Origin: Halocafeteria seosinensis
Lineage: Eukaryota > Sar > Bigyra > Bicosoecida
DNA: 64,000 bases
Assembly: GCA_001687465.1 (NCBI GenBank)
Contig: LVLI01000242.1
Span: forward strand, 1-64,000
Direction: 5' to 3'
In this document: piece after piece, positions 36,388-50,059 of the stretch
How positions within the stretch are numbered: position 1 is the first letter of the stretch
Layout of the letters: the number at the start of each line of letters is the position of its first letter
The notes under the pieces: model-generated
What the model saw: the letters and a program-made list of their open reading frames with translations, nothing else
Database searches by the model: none
What the model was told of the DNA's origin: nothing
Program-made: the position numbers and the translations under genes

Positions 36388-38048
36388 TTACATGAGTTCA
36401 TCAACATTCATAGGCATCTCATCAATTTGAGTGGCATAAAATTGCTCTATGTCCCTCAAAATTTGTACATCATCATTTGTGACAAAGTTAATAGCCACAC
36501 CCTTCCTGCCGAAGCGGCCGGATCTGCCAATCCGGTGGATGTAGAGCTCACGATTATTAGGAAGATCGTAATTTATTACGAGAGATACCTGTTGTACATC
36601 TAAACCTCGCCCCCAAACATCAGTTGTAATTAACACACGGGACGCTCCCGACCTAAATTCGGCCATAATTGCTGCGCGGTCTTTCTGTGGCATGTCTCCA
36701 TGCATAGCGGATACTGTGAAGTTTGCTTCTCTCATCTTCTGAGTTAGCCAGTCGACCTTCCGCTTCGTATTGCAAAATATCACCGCCTGTGTAATCGTTA
36801 GGCTATCATATAGGTCGCAAAGAGTATCGAATTTCCATTCTTCCTTTTCTACGGCTACGAAGAATTGCTTTATTCCTTCGAGTGTCAATTCGTCGCGCTT
36901 GACGAGTACTCTGACAGGATTGTGCATAAATTTCTTCGTGATATCCAACACTGCCTGAGGCAGGGTCGCGCTCACCAGTATTACTTGTATTTCAGCGGGA
37001 AGATACCTGTATATATCGTAAATTTGCTCCTTGAAACCTTGATCCAACATCTCATCAGCTTCATCCAGAACTAAAATCTTTATCCCATCTGTCTGGAGAT
37101 GTCTCCTCTTGATCATATCAAATACACGCCCAGGTGTTCCAGACACAACATGTACACCCGCATCGAGTCGCCGAATATCTTCCCCGACACTTTTGCCACC
37201 AATGCAAGCGTGACACCGCACGTTCATATAGTCACCCAGTGACAGGCATACTTTCTGCGTTTGTTCTGCCAATTCCCTTGTCGGAGACAATATAAGTGCT
37301 TGGGGGCGCACATTTTTTATATCAACAGTTTGCAGAATTCCGGCACAAAAGACAGCTGTTTTCCCAGTACCTGACTGAGACTGAGCAATTAGATCCCGTC
37401 CTCGAATAATGGGCACAATGGCTCTTTGTTGAATAGCGGAAGGCTTTTCAAAACCTGCAAGTGAACAAGTGAGTTACAATTCCACTTCAGAAATTTTTTC
37501 TTCAAAATTTTTCAAAACCTCCAAACTTTTGAGGAATTTCTTCTCAAAAGGGATGCAAAACAAATACACCAATAAAATTAACATCATAAAGACTTACCAT
37601 ACGCGTATATACCTCGAAGTAAATCTTCCTTAAGACCCATTTTTTCGAAGTTGGGAACCACGTCAATGTCCCCACTTTGGGTGAACAGCATGTCCTCATC
37701 CTTGTCATACTCTGCAGGGTTCATCGCAGACATGCAGGTCATGAATTGTGCCGTATACAACATGTTAAATGGGCACTACAATTCCTCGCCCCTGGACCTC
37801 CCTGACCCTCCTATATTTCACAAGGGGGCTTCAGGTGGAGAGCTTGTCCCCTATCCTTTTTGTCATTGAGTCGAGATTAAATTCACATCCTTATCAATCA
37901 AGACACAGACGGTATGAAGGCTCTGTCCCCTAGAGATACTGGGAATCATCCTAGACAACATGCTGAGACCAATGGTATCAACCTGTAGACCTTGAAAATC
38001 ATCATACTTACGTTCCACAGTTCGTCCTCGGGAACCTGTCGCCGCCAT
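36388..38048 (-). CDS. EIF4A3: eIF4A3 DEAD-box RNA helicase (exon junction complex core)
   Basis: Exons 38048-38012, 37711-37598 and 37454-36388 give 405 residues, nearly the human length. The start [12 protein letters not shown] matches the short basic N-terminus of eIF4A3. Motifs: the Q motif region [21 protein letters not shown] (Walker A), [20 protein letters not shown], then [17 protein letters not shown] and [33 protein letters not shown] and the C-terminus [10 protein letters not shown] separate it from the translation factor eIF4A. The protein clamps spliced mRNA upstream of exon junctions and is a core EJC subunit, fitting this intron-rich genome. Its own introns are long for the window: 300 nt (37712-38011) and 143 nt (37455-37597). 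An alternative start inside the first intron ([14 protein letters not shown]) would remove the basic N-terminus. Confidence 0.95.
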
Positions 38049-38782
38049 TATCGTCCGTTTTTGTGTGATTACAGCTTCTTTTCGCCCACAAAAACACACT
38101 TTCCTCCCTCGGGTTTGTACTGATGAGTTTTATGTGTCAACACGCGTTAATATCGACCACCATAAGCTTTGATTACTTCAGTTTGGTAAGTAGACGAAAA
38201 GAATGTTCGATTAAGCACCATGTCATTGATGTCCTGGCATCATGTCCAGTCCTCAGAATGAAGCAAAATGAGCCCCGAATTGATGTGCCGTAGCATATTC
38301 GGAAAGTTTATACAATCATCTGCGTAGTTTCTCCTCTGTAACGGCAGAGCTCAAATAGGAGCCAGGTAGGGTGAAATAAGGAGGTAAGTTCTGTCCCTCC
38401 GCAGTGTGTCTCCTGAGCCCTTTCGAGGCGGCCTTAAGAATCGGTACTTTTCGATGCATTCTCGTTTGTAATATCGCATACACCCTAGCGGTTTAGATGC
38501 ACAACTGATTCCTCTACAAGTCTTGCGTATTGGATATCATGTATCTGGAAGGGAAAGCATTGAAGCAGGGCTCTGAAATGGACGGCAGTCTGGCTCCGCT
38601 TCTCAGTCTTTACCAGCATTATAATGGGCAATGTATCCGAGTGAGAACCATTCCTACTGCCTCAGTATCATTAACATCATTAGTTTAGGCGGAAAGCATT
38701 GGGCGTTGATGTTTCGTTCTGTCAATGTGTCTATCTGACCGCAGACTCCCCCGGAGGTACTCCATTCAATAGGCAGGAAACA
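38049..38782. promoter_or_regulatory. Divergent intergenic region between eIF4A3 and the ABCA gene
   Basis: Both flanking genes start here on opposite strands. From 38533 to 38640 one plus-strand frame (MYLEGKALKQGSEMDG ...) reads open but has no convincing splice to the ABCA gene. No further gene is supported. Confidence 0.45.
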
Positions 38783-41700
38783 ATGAATAAGGGTTGCCGC
38801 CATTATGGTCTCTATCTCTGGAAAAACTCAATGTATGTTGGTGTCGTCCAAAGCTTGGAACGCTTAGTTGACGCCCACCCACTGTTTGACCGCAGTCAAA
38901 AGAAGCGGAATCTCGGGAGTACGTGTTGCGAGATTCTCGCGCCGATATTAGTTGTCGGCTTTTTGGTGGCTTTGAACAAAAATAAAGAAGTCTCAGAGGA
39001 CACGTTTGAATGTGGGCTACAAGCTACGCATGGAGGTAAGTATCGCTATGGTGCTATTAGCCAGCGGAGTTTGCGTATTCACTTCTCGTGTTCATGCAGC
39101 CAAGTATGACTTTGCCTACCTACCTAGAGCCTTAAGTTACACAAATCAAGTATTCGGGGTCGTTGGAAAAGACAATCATCGGGAAGAATTTATCAAATGG
39201 CTTAAAACCCATTACCCTGGGTTAAACAGGACTGCTGCTGAACAATTTAATTGCACGCATTTTCTGTTCCCCAAGAGCCCCCAGGATGAGCCGTTCGTAC
39301 CGCCATGGGATGAAAAAACAAACCTTCAAGAGGTAAGGCTGTCACTTCAAGCAACAGTGGTCGCGAATCTCTCAACATCAGTGTATTTTCTTGTTTCCAC
39401 TCGCAGTTCGATACAGAGGCCAAGTTAGAGGAATACGTCAAGGACTCCGACTATGGACGGAAATCACAAAAGCCGGCGTTGTTCGCCGCTGTCGTGTTTC
39501 ATCAGTTCGGCGACCAGGACGGAAATTGGTCCTATAAGATTCGAATGAATATGACGGATACACCCGACACTCATAGCTTTACTGATGACTTAAGGCGAGA
39601 CCTTAATGTACAGCCGCAAAGGCAGTATATGTCTCCGGACCCGTGGGATAGCTACTCTAATCAGAAGAATGCTTTGAAAATATCCATGCCTGGTTTTGCG
39701 CAAATTCAAATGGCCGTAAATAAATTTATCATCAATGATACCCAGGAAAAGCTTCCATGCATGAAGGATGGGAGTATCGATCCGGGCTCGAGTCAATACA
39801 ATGAAATATTGAACTTCGCTTGGGCTTGGGAATGCTCTCGGTTATTGCATAGGCTTATTTATGACCCTTTTGGTGACCAACTGCTGCACTCCGCGTGTCA
39901 TGATGTGTCGCATGGATTACTCAAGGCAACCGCATACACACCGCAAACAATAGGCATCGCCCCGTTCCCCATATCGAAGTTCAATGAGAATCGTGTCTAT
40001 CAGTACACTGAAAACACCTTCGCGATTCTCTTCGTCATTTCGTTTCTTTTTCCCTCATTCAAACTGATTCGATCCATTGTGGATGAAAAAGAAACAAAAA
40101 TCCGAGAAGGGATGAAAATGATGGTAAGTGATTCTCCCTTTTATCCCTTGCAGCAGATTTGTATCACACTCCGACGTCCCTTGATTTGCAGGGTATGAGT
40201 GCATTTTCTCTCTTCTCCGCGTGGTTCACTACTTATCTGATAATATTTGCAATAATCGCAATATTAATTTGTGCGTTGACGTCCTGGGGCGTTTTCGGAC
40301 ATACGAACGGAGCAATACTTTTCCTTTTCTTCTGGCTGTTCGGCGCCGCATCGACTGCATTGTGTTTCCTCATAAGGTACGGAATTCCACACGTTCTCAA
40401 TGCGGCATCCGGCGGGCTTACCTTGGATTTGAACGTGCAGTGTCTTTTTCTCGCGGGCTAAAGTAGCTTCGGTAGTCGGTAGCGTACTGTTTATCGCGAC
40501 GTTTTTTCCATATTATGCGGTTAACGGAAAGCTGATGGCATTCTCATCCAAGAGCTGGGCATCCCTCCTTGCTCCTGTCGCCTTTGGGTTAAATTTAGAT
40601 GTTTTAGCCACTACTGAGAGCAACGGAGTCGGCATCACTGGTGATAATCTGTACCGCAAGTACAATAATTATACGTTTGGTCACGGGATGGGGATGCTTG
40701 TTCTCGACTTCCTCCTGTATACGGTTTTGGGATGGTATTTGGATCAGGTTGTCCCCTCAGAATTCGGCATCAAGCGTCCTTGGTATTTTATATTTACTCC
40801 CGATTATTGGTACGGCAGATCGCATACGGTAACAACAGATTCTGACATGCGAACATGCAAAGATGTGCTTCTCTGCCGCTCACGGGAAGTGACAACGGCG
40901 AAAGAGCGCCTTTTGAGCGGAAGTGATATCCTTACAGAGGACGGAGATGAGGATATTGACGGGTCCATGTTCGAACCCGTGGGCCAACACCTTAAAGCAA
41001 TTGAGGATGCGGGTAAAGTGGTGCGGGTCAAGAATCTAAGGAAACAATTTCCTACCCCGGATGGAACAAAAGTTGCTGTAGAGAATCTAGACTTAACAAT
41101 GTACGAGGGTCAGATATTTGCTTTACTTGGACATAATGGCGCCGGAAAGAGCACTGCGATTAGTATGTTGTCTGGCTTGATCGCCCCCTCGTCTGGTGGA
41201 GCTACCATTTACGGCTATTCTATTGAGTCTGACCTGTCCGAGATACGCAAGCAAATGGGGATATGTCCGCAACATGATGTACTTTGGCCAGACGTTACAG
41301 TTAAGGAGCACCTTCAATATTTTGCCGGTATCAAAGGGGTTGCTCCGAAAGAAGTTGAAAAAACGGTGAATGATACTATATCAGAGGTCGGATTACGGGA
41401 AAAAGTCAATACCGTTTCGGCTGAACTCTCAGGAGGACAGAAACGTAAACTATCGGTGGGCATCGCCTTGATTGGTGGCTCGAAAGTAGTTTTCCTAGAT
41501 GAACCTACTTCGGGGATGGATCCTTACTCCAGGCGTTCGACGTGGAACATTCTTCAGAATGCTCGGCAGGGCCGCATAATGATCCTGACTACCCATTTCA
41601 TGGACGAGGCGGATCTGTTAGGAGATCGGATAGCCATCATGGCCGACGGCCTGGTACAGTGCTGTGGTAGTAGCATGTTTTTAAAGCAGCAATACGGTGT

Positions 41701-44700
41701 GGGATATAATTTAACCTTGGTCAAGGATGTTGGGTGCAATCCGGCGATGGTGAAAAAGACCATTGCTAAATACATTGATCACAACGAGTTTGAAGTGTTA
41801 TCGGATGTAGGCACCGAAATAGCCTTCCAGCTACCAATGGGCGCTTCGGCAAAGTTTCCTTCAATGCTAAAGGAATTTGAAGATAATCGTCGTGAATTGA
41901 AGATCTACAATTTTGGTATCGGTGTTACAACTCTTGAAGAAGTATTTTTACGAGTGGCGGAGCAAGGTGCTGCGAAGGCCGCCACAAAAAGAGACCAAGA
42001 GGACGATAAGGTTCCGGATGATAATGGCAGCGTCAATGGCGTTGCAAATGTGCTTACTTCGCTTGGGAAAAGTCTTGGGAATCTAACTAAAGAAAGGACC
42101 AGTGGGAGTTCTGGAAGTGTCTCAGTGAAAATGCAAGACCTTTCGGGAAACCGTTCTGCCCGTGGTTCCAGTTTTGGCGGAGACGAATGGGTAGATACTT
42201 ATAAACGACCTGAGGAAGGTTTCGATCAGTCGATGTTTTTTACCCATTTCAAAACACTGTTTAGGAAGCGTTGGAATGTCGCTAAGCGCGATAAGCGTGC
42301 TTTGGTGTTTCAACTTTTTATTCCCGTCCTCGCTTTGCTGGCCGGTCTGCTTCTGCTGAAACTGAATCCCGCTCACAACCCACCCGAAATACTACTTTCT
42401 CCAACGAAGTTTAATCCGGATATTCCCAGGGGGGACTCTGGGGACTCCTCCACTTTCCAGGTCTTCCTTCGCGGAGAAGCAACTCGTGGAAGTAAGAAGC
42501 CGTCCCGAAAGGGGGCATTCAATCTCATGGCCGCCAACAACACGAAACCTGTGTGTAACCTGAAAAGGTGGCTGAATCAAACCCAAGAGGGAAGCCTTGA
42601 CATCGTAACCAATTTAACTAAATATGCTGGAAGAAATTATGTGAAGGACTTCTCCGCAGATTTTAACAAAATTAACAAAAGTGGTGACTCGAGAGAATTG
42701 TTTAACGATGTTGATGGAAACTCCAAGTCAAGCATGTCGAGCGCCTTGGCTTGTTTTGTTCCTCGAGAAAATTTCGGGAGTACGCCTTCGACATTGAGCT
42801 TACTAATCACTCCTGAAAGTGATCCGCTGACACTGCTCAATGAATCTTTCAAGTTATCACACTACTTACTGGATCAAGTCGGAACTAGTGCTGCTTCCCG
42901 GTACGGCGCATTCCTAGTCCCTGAATGGAGTAAGGTGAACGCACATAAGTTCAGCGAGAACACGACGGCAGTGATACTAGTAAACAGCACAGCTCTGCAT
43001 GGTATTCCCACATTTTTGAATGTCTTCAGCTCGTTGCTCTTCAGGCAGCTGTACCAGGATGACAGCCGGAACATCACAATTTTCAACTCCCCTTTTCCTT
43101 TTACCAACGCTCAACATGGGCAGATTAAATCAATCACGAGCTTTATTACAGTGCTGTTCATAGTGATTGCCTTTGCATTTATCCCGTCCTCGTTTGCGGT
43201 CTTCATTGTAAAAGAACGAGAAGTGAATGCGAAGCACCAGCAGCTGATTTCGGGCGTGTCGATCCCAGCGTATTGGGCGTCCACTTATGTTTGGGATATG
43301 GTTAACTATATCCCACCGTTAGTGGCTAGTATAATCTTGATTCTTGCCTTTGACGTGACGGAACTGATTGACGGTGGAGCCATTGGAGCTACCATACTTC
43401 TGTTTGTCTTTTACGGCCTGGCTGTGGCGGCGTTCACGTATTGCTTGTCGTATCTGTTCAAGAGCCACAGTACAGCTCAAACCGTTATACTTGTCGCGAA
43501 CTTAAGCTGTCTCGTGTTGCTATTGGCTAGCTTCATCATGCATCAGATACCCTCAACTTGTAAGGCGGATAGAGCCCTACGATTTGTGTATCGATTGATA
43601 CCAGGATACTCTTTGGGGAATGGCCTTCTGCGCCTATCGATTATGAAAGGTCTCATATATTCTGAAAACGACTGTGGCGAGCTATCACTCGAAGAACAGT
43701 TCTCTCAGAGCTTCCATCCTTTTTCAATGAGTGTTGCTGGATGGCCACTGCTTTATATGGCGCTTGAGGCGATCTTCTACTTCTTGTTGGCGGTAATGAT
43801 TGATGTATTTTTGTCTTATCCTTCATTACGGCAAGTAGTAGAAAAGGACAAGGATGTAGCAGATAAGCTTATCGAGGAAGACGAAGACGTATTGGCCGAG
43901 GCGGAAAGAGTGCAGAAAGGCGACGCTGATGGCGAAAGCATTGTTGTGCGAAACCTTAGAAAAGTCTATGGTGGTAGGAAAGTGGCTATCCGGAATTTAA
44001 GTTTTGGGATACCGGAAGGCAACGTTTTCGGTTTTCTCGGTATCAATGGTGCTGGCAAAACAACCACCCTAAAGATATTGTCTGGGGACTTACTCCCGAC
44101 GAAAGGCACTGCCCAGTTGGGGGGCAAAGATGTGCTCACGCAACAGATCGAATGCCGCCGGATGTTGGGATATTGTCCGCAGTTCGATGCTTTATTTGAA
44201 CTTCTGACAGTCCGGGAACACCTTGAGCTCTTTGCAAAGATTAAGGGCGTCCCCGATAATATGCTTGAATCTGTTGTGCAAGGCAAAATGCGGGAGATGG
44301 GTGTAAAGCAATTTGAGCATCGGTGCGCTGGTACTCTCTCTGGCGGTAACAAGCGCAAACTCTCTGTGGCGTTAGCAATGATCGGGGATCCCTCCATTGT
44401 CTTCTTGGATGAACCAAGCACTGGTATGGATCCGATGGCTCGGCGGTTTATGTGGGATGTCATTGAAAGAATTGCCACGAAAAATAAGAGATGCTCCATC
44501 ATTCTCACAACGCACTCCATGGAAGAATGTGAAGCACTTTGCACAAACGTTGGGATAATGGTTGGAGGGCGTCTTCGATGTCTCGGTTCTGTACAGCACT
44601 TGAAGAGTCGGTTCGGGAAAGGGTATTTGTTGGAGGCCAAACTCCGAAGTCCGAGTGATGAGTGGATACGAGATGTACACACGGAGGTCGAACGCTTTTG

Positions 44701-45235
44701 TGCTGGTGATGAAAACCCAGATGAAGAAAAACACCTGGCGATTACTGTCCGAAATTTGTCGGTCCTCTGTGAATTTCTAGGTGATAAAGACCGGCACAGG
44801 ATGATACACCCGGAAGGCTCTGGATGGTCACTAGCGACACAGCTCAATACCCAAGCGGCGTTAGATGTAGATGACTTTTGTGAGTGGTGGGCTGTTGAAA
44901 CTGTCGCTGCAAGGTTTAATGCCTTTGTTCTCGAAAATTTTGAAGGGGCCTATCTTGTGGAAAGGCACGGAGACTTGCTTCGGTACAAGCTGCCAGAGTT
45001 ATCGGTACCACTCTCGAAAATATTTGGAATGATTGAAGCAAAGAAGTCGAAACTCAACGTTGCAACCTATTCTTTGAGTCAAACCACACTGGAGCAAATA
45101 TTCAACATATTCGCTTCTCAGCAAGAGGAGGAAACAGGTGCTGTCCGTGGTATGGCTAGAGAACCTGAATCTAGTGGGAGTGCAGCTGGGGATAAGTCTC
45201 AAGATGCGAGCTCTTACAAGAAACTTGAAGATTGA
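38783..45235 (+). CDS. Full-length ABCA-family ABC transporter
   Basis: Exons 38783-38832, 38896-39035, 39100-39332, 39407-40123, 40192-40376 and 40441-45235 sum to 2039 residues. Layout TMD1-NBD1-TMD2-NBD2 as in ABCA proteins, with a large extracytosolic loop after the first helix of each half. NBD1: GHNGAGKSTA (Walker A), LSGGQKRKLSVG (signature), VVFLDEPTSGMDP (Walker B), LTTHFMDEAD (H-loop). NBD2: GINGAGKTTT, LSGGNKRKLSVA, IVFLDEPSTGMDP, LTTHSMEECE. All nucleotide-binding residues are kept, so both sites should hydrolyse ATP. The regulatory segment after NBD2 is present (TLEQIFNIFA). ABCA proteins move lipids across membranes. Five short introns cluster in the first 1.7 kb; the rest is one 4.8-kb exon. 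The first intron (38833-38895, 63 nt) is stop-free and in frame. Stop TGA. Confidence 0.95.
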
Positions 45236-45471
45236 ACAATATAACTCTACTTCCTTCATCCCTGAAACAAAATATGACCTCGTGTCGTTTGTCTTAGGGT
45301 AGAAATGCTACATTATGTGGATACTCCTTGTGTATGTAATCTGATAAGGCACTCATTCAGCACAATCATACGGACAAGATACAATTGTCCATTATCCTTT
45401 CCAAGATACAGAAAAGAGTATACCTACAGAAGACGGAGGTGTGATACAGACAGTGCTTTCAAGTCCACTCA
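45236..45471. other. Convergent 3' flanks
   Basis: Gap between the ABCA stop and the stop of the minus-strand repeat receptor gene; no gene seen. Confidence 0.5.
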
Positions 45472-48400
45472 CTACTCGGCAAAACTGCGTACAGGATTGT
45501 CAACAGACCTTCGCTCTGTGTACGCGTTTGCGGCTTGTTGGGTGTTAGCTTCCCTCGACTGGATGGCTGAAGGCATCTCATTGGAAACGACCTCTTCATC
45601 GGCTGGTTTACCCCCCATTTTCTTCTTGACAAAGATACCCCCACCGATCAAAAGACCTAGCGCAGCAAGACCTCCAACGACACCGCCTGCGATTGCTCCG
45701 GCACTATCGCTAAGTGCGCTACTGCCACCACCACCTGTAGGACTAGGGGTGGGAGTGGGACAAATATCCTGTAAAGAGGGGGGTGTTGTAGCTGCAAGTA
45801 TTGAGCGAAACAAAAATGGTAAAAAAACCAGCTGGTGAACTAAAGAAGACGAAAAAGAGCATACCTCGCACTTGGTAATCACCTTGGTCAACACCAGGAA
45901 AATCATTCCGATCAGGCAAGTTAGGGAAATGCTCGTGATCACAACCTTTAGTAAAGGTACCCACACCATTGTTCCAACCAATATAGTGGGGATTCAGCCA
46001 AAGGTACTGCTCTCCTTCAATACCATACGCAGAATCATATTCGAAAGTCATGCAATACCAGTTCTTGTACTGATCACTGCTCCCGCCGTTGCCTCCATCC
46101 GGATTTACTACATGCCTGCATGCAGAAAAAGTTCCATAGTGAAGTACCTAACTGGCTACCTGACGGAAGCGTCTTACTTCAGCTTGGCGCACCGACAGAC
46201 TTGGTTTGCACTCTTATAGTTTCGACAGAATACGAACAAGTTATCTTGCTCGTTGGGGTTCATTGAGAGATCCAGGGTTGCCCGTGTTCCATCTTGCAAG
46301 AAGAAGAACCCCGTCCTGCAACAACGTTTCACACGACCTTCGTGATCCATGCATAGAGAAAGAGACACTCATCTTCAACACGTACTGGACTTCCCCAGGA
46401 AGTCGTTCACACATCTGATGTTTAACGTCAGACAAACCACCAGTATTATCGCAATTCGCTGCCAGTTTGGCTTGGCTACCCTCGTTGTTGATAATGAAAC
46501 TCCTTTGTTTATCCGATATCCCGTATGTGGTGTGATAGTTGAACGTAATACATGTTGTGTCAGTTGTATCGGTGATGTTTCTGCAGATCATTATAACTAT
46601 CAAATACTACTAGAAACACGAAGGGAGGAACGAATCTAGTACGTACTCTAATGACGCCATGTTACAGTGACCGTTTCCGGTGCAAAACTCGAAGTAGTCT
46701 TGGTGCTCGTCGTCTCGACCAGGATGACTACTCAAGTCTACCGACCCACATGTGCCGGATTGACCACCTCGGCTTACACCTTGCATAATCTGATTTTCTT
46801 GTCTGTCCAAGCCAAGTCAACAGTTTCATAATAGCAGTCCGATGACGGGGCGTTAGGTTCGTCTGATAAGACGTACCTTGTATCCTCAGGCATCACCGGG
46901 CACACGCCTTCTGCAGCACAACAGTACATCCTTTAACACTTGTAAGTATGCAACAATATCAAACCGACGAGAAACAGGCTATACCTTCAAGAGCACTCCA
47001 ATGCCCTTCTCCAGGAAACGAATCACAGGAATCACCGCCGAATACCGCCCTTTCACCGAAGTCTTCAAGCCAAAGTGCTGTTGTAATGAGACCTCCTTCG
47101 AATGGTGCTGCAAACTTTATACAGCTCCAGGTATCTCCGGAATGGATGTCGTGACCGAATCCCCTGCATAAACCATCAACCTAACGCTTCTAGTCATTGG
47201 TGAGTACTTGTATATGAGCTTCCTTACTTGATAATGGCTGTCTCGTCTTCGTAATGGGAGTCACGCGAGAAGGTGCAATTTCGATGTCTTCCTATTCCTC
47301 TACATATGACGAATTGAGCGTCGCCAAAGTAGAAGCCTTCGGCGTGCTCATCTGTTACTAGAGGTGCAACTGTGAAGTTAAAGGATGTGCAGACATCGTT
47401 CGAGCCATGCCTATCCCAGAAACGCCATTGCTTTCTGCGTACACCGATATGGTACGATGATCGCACCACCTATTTACAACTTAAAGACAGCACTTCAGCA
47501 TACCTTAAAGCGGGAGGAAGTGCATGACACATTTCCCCTGTGGCCAAGCACAAATAAAGCACCAATTGCCTTCGTACCTTTTAATCTACCAAACCCAACA
47601 AAAACAAGACGACCTTACCCTTAGTAACCATGCTTCGACGAAAATCTAGCACAGGTTTGGATAGACAATCTGACGATAATGCCGCATTGTTCCCATCAGC
47701 ATCTATCCACAGATGACGTTGTTCATCCTGATGCAGAGTCGTATTAAAGTTGATACAGTACCACCGCTCGTCATTTTCGCCGTGTCTGCAGTAGACAAAA
47801 CCAAACGAGCTCCATACATATGTATTAAAAAGAAAAAGAAGAGAGAGTGTCACAACTACAACGTACTGGCTCGACTGGATAGTCCAGATGACAGCATTCC
47901 CATCACAAGAACGACCGGGAGAGTGAGTCGCGTTCAATGGACCGCCCTGACAATAGCCAAACTGGCTGTACCTGTCATCATTATATCCACCCGCCGCCGG
48001 ATCTTTTGAAAAATTAAAAGATTGACATGTTCCATCGAAATCCTTAAAACGGAGAGGCCGTCTGTGCAATTGATAAATTGCCAAGGAAGAACGAATACAG
48101 CGTGATAATGTCTACAGTTCTAAGCTACAACACGCGGACTTACTTCAAGGCATCTGGTAAACCAGTGCAGCGATCATCTGAGGCAGAACGACACGGCACA
48201 CGTCATTACAAACCGTTGGAACAGAGAAAAAGATTCTCGACCTACTTTCGAGAGAATAAAGCGAGGGAGCAGTCTCCGCACATTCTCCTTCAGATACAGA
48301 AGCTTTTTTCTCATCGTCATTCGAGTCGTCCTTCACGTACAATGCCATGGTTTCCTCGTCCCACTTAAACTCGATGCAGTAAGTGTCACTGCTTTCGCCC

Positions 48401-50059
48401 ACTTCCCTTATATCCCTGTGACCCATTTTACTAGCGTAAACAACGTTGGGTGATGCCTCTTGTTGTATACTAACGCTTGGAACGTACTTCACAGAGGCCG
48501 GCAAGCACTTTGCCAAAGTTGGCGCATACGTATCCTCTCTATCGCGGCAATACTGGAATTCTTCGCCTGGCGAGTTTGATGGCTGGGAAGTAAGATCGAA
48601 AGAATGGCAAATGTCGCCGTCGTCGCCACCCTTATTGAAATGTTTAATCTTGCTGCGTATCGCAGAAGAGGAAAAGTGAAAAACGAAAATCGCTTACTAC
48701 AGAAAAAATAAAAAAAATCCATAAAACCACACTACTGTATGTCCTCGCTTAATAGCTTACCTAAACGATGGCAGTGACGGGCATTTCTTCCCCTCTGTAC
48801 CACAGTTCGCAACCGGGAATACGGCACGAACAATGTTGCTGCTTTCAGCTCGCATTGCTTACCAGTAGTATCACCTTTATTATCCGGCAAGGCCGATGAT
48901 ACACATAAATCTCCAAGACCGTGTGTATCAACGGCGCGCACACCGGCCTTTGAATCACCACTGTTTATCCATAGTTCCCAAAATGGGTGTTCCTCGGTCG
49001 ATGGGGCGCGCAGCGCAACGCATGTCCAATCCTTGTTCCCATTTACTTGCGAGCTTATCTTCCTGCGAACAAAGCAAATCAGTGGCAACTTGTTGCAAAA
49101 CAGGTTCCGCCGTGCTCCACGTACTCTACCTCAACAGTGTCCTCCCAACAGTTCCGGTCACCCCATGCTCCTTGGCAAAAAAGCGGAAGGGTATCGGAGG
49201 GCTTCACCTTGTCGTCTCCAAAGTTGAACGTATAGCAGATCTTATCTTCTTCATCAAAACCGAAGCGGAAATTGTGATCCATGCGGAAATGCTTCGGCAC
49301 CTCGCCGCACAAAGCATCTGGGCACAGCCAAATTCACACGAACATACACGCAACAACTCACAGAAAGCGACACTACTACGTACTCTCCATTTGTGATTGG
49401 TACATTGACAAAGGGACGTCACCATCGCAATCGGACGCTCGCACAGCGTGCAGATCCTTTTCATTTTCATCAACCTTCATCCATACATACCGCGAGTCGC
49501 TCTCATCATGCAGTCTATATTGGATGCATCTCCAATTGCCACCCTCGTCGGTGTGGTGCCTGAGGTAACAGAAAAGAAGGAGAAACTTCAAGTCGTGTAC
49601 GTTCACGAAACAGAGCACACTTTATACAATCCATACTGGATGGTTCCCCAAGTTTGGGTCAATGATCCATCAAGCGGTCTTTCCCAATAGTCAAACGTGC
49701 TGCTTTCATTAAACTTGAACGAGAAGCAGTCTGCTCTTCGCGGATCCTCGGTGTATTTCCGTATCTCATTGAATCTCCATGCTTTCCTGCATTCCAATCA
49801 ATGTGTATGCAGGATACTATTTTCACCAAAAACTAAGAAAAGCAGAGCCTTGATCCCATGCTATACCGGTAGGGAGCATAATCCTGGGGGAACAACACTC
49901 CTCGCTGTCCTGAATCCCCTCTTTTCCATCCATTTCCCCCACTTTAACAACGACCAGCACTTACTGGAATTTTGGAGGAAGTTTGGTGTCAGCAAGCGCA
50001 CTCGTTGAACCAAGGAATACGGCTGAAATAAGAGCTACAGATGCTCTCAAAGCTCCCAT
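45472..50059 (-). CDS. Unrecognised type I membrane protein with about 14 alternating Cys-containing repeats
   Basis: A gene of about 15 or more short exons. Start ATG 50059-50057 gives a clear signal peptide (MGALRASVALISAVFLG, ending near STSALA). Two repeat kinds then alternate, usually one per exon. Kind A has W-x-C-(I/V/M)-x-(F/Y), a middle (L/V)-W-(I/L) strand and a late Cys: about 49430-49570, 48860-49065, 48290-48420, 47650-47790, 46970-47140, 46400-46570, 45890-46110 (examples RWYCINFNTTLHQDE, NWYCMTFEYDSAYG). Kind B has C-x-S-F-(N/D)-(F/L), then (F/Y)-C-x-x and a third Cys: 49603-49787, 49100-49312, 48485-48640, 47900-48050, 47224-47440, 46620-46810, 46190-46310 (examples CQSFNFSKDPAAGG, CHSFDLTSQPSN). 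The last exon has a Pro/Thr stalk (CPTPTPSPTGGGG), a Gly-rich helix (AGAIAGGVVGGLAALGLLIGG), KKK stop-transfer and a 50-residue tail. Likely a surface receptor or adhesin; exact splice sites are only partly resolved. Confidence 0.7.

Noticed and set aside
37712..38011. A C/D-box snoRNA in the long eIF4A3 intron (ATGATGA near its 5' end, CTGA further on)
   Set aside because: The spacing is too long, no terminal stem is evident and the boxes are too short to exclude chance.
43966..44847. A 293-codon open frame on the strand opposite ABCA NBD2
   Set aside because: It lies entirely antisense to conserved ATPase sequence and has no family pattern; such shadows are common opposite long coding exons.
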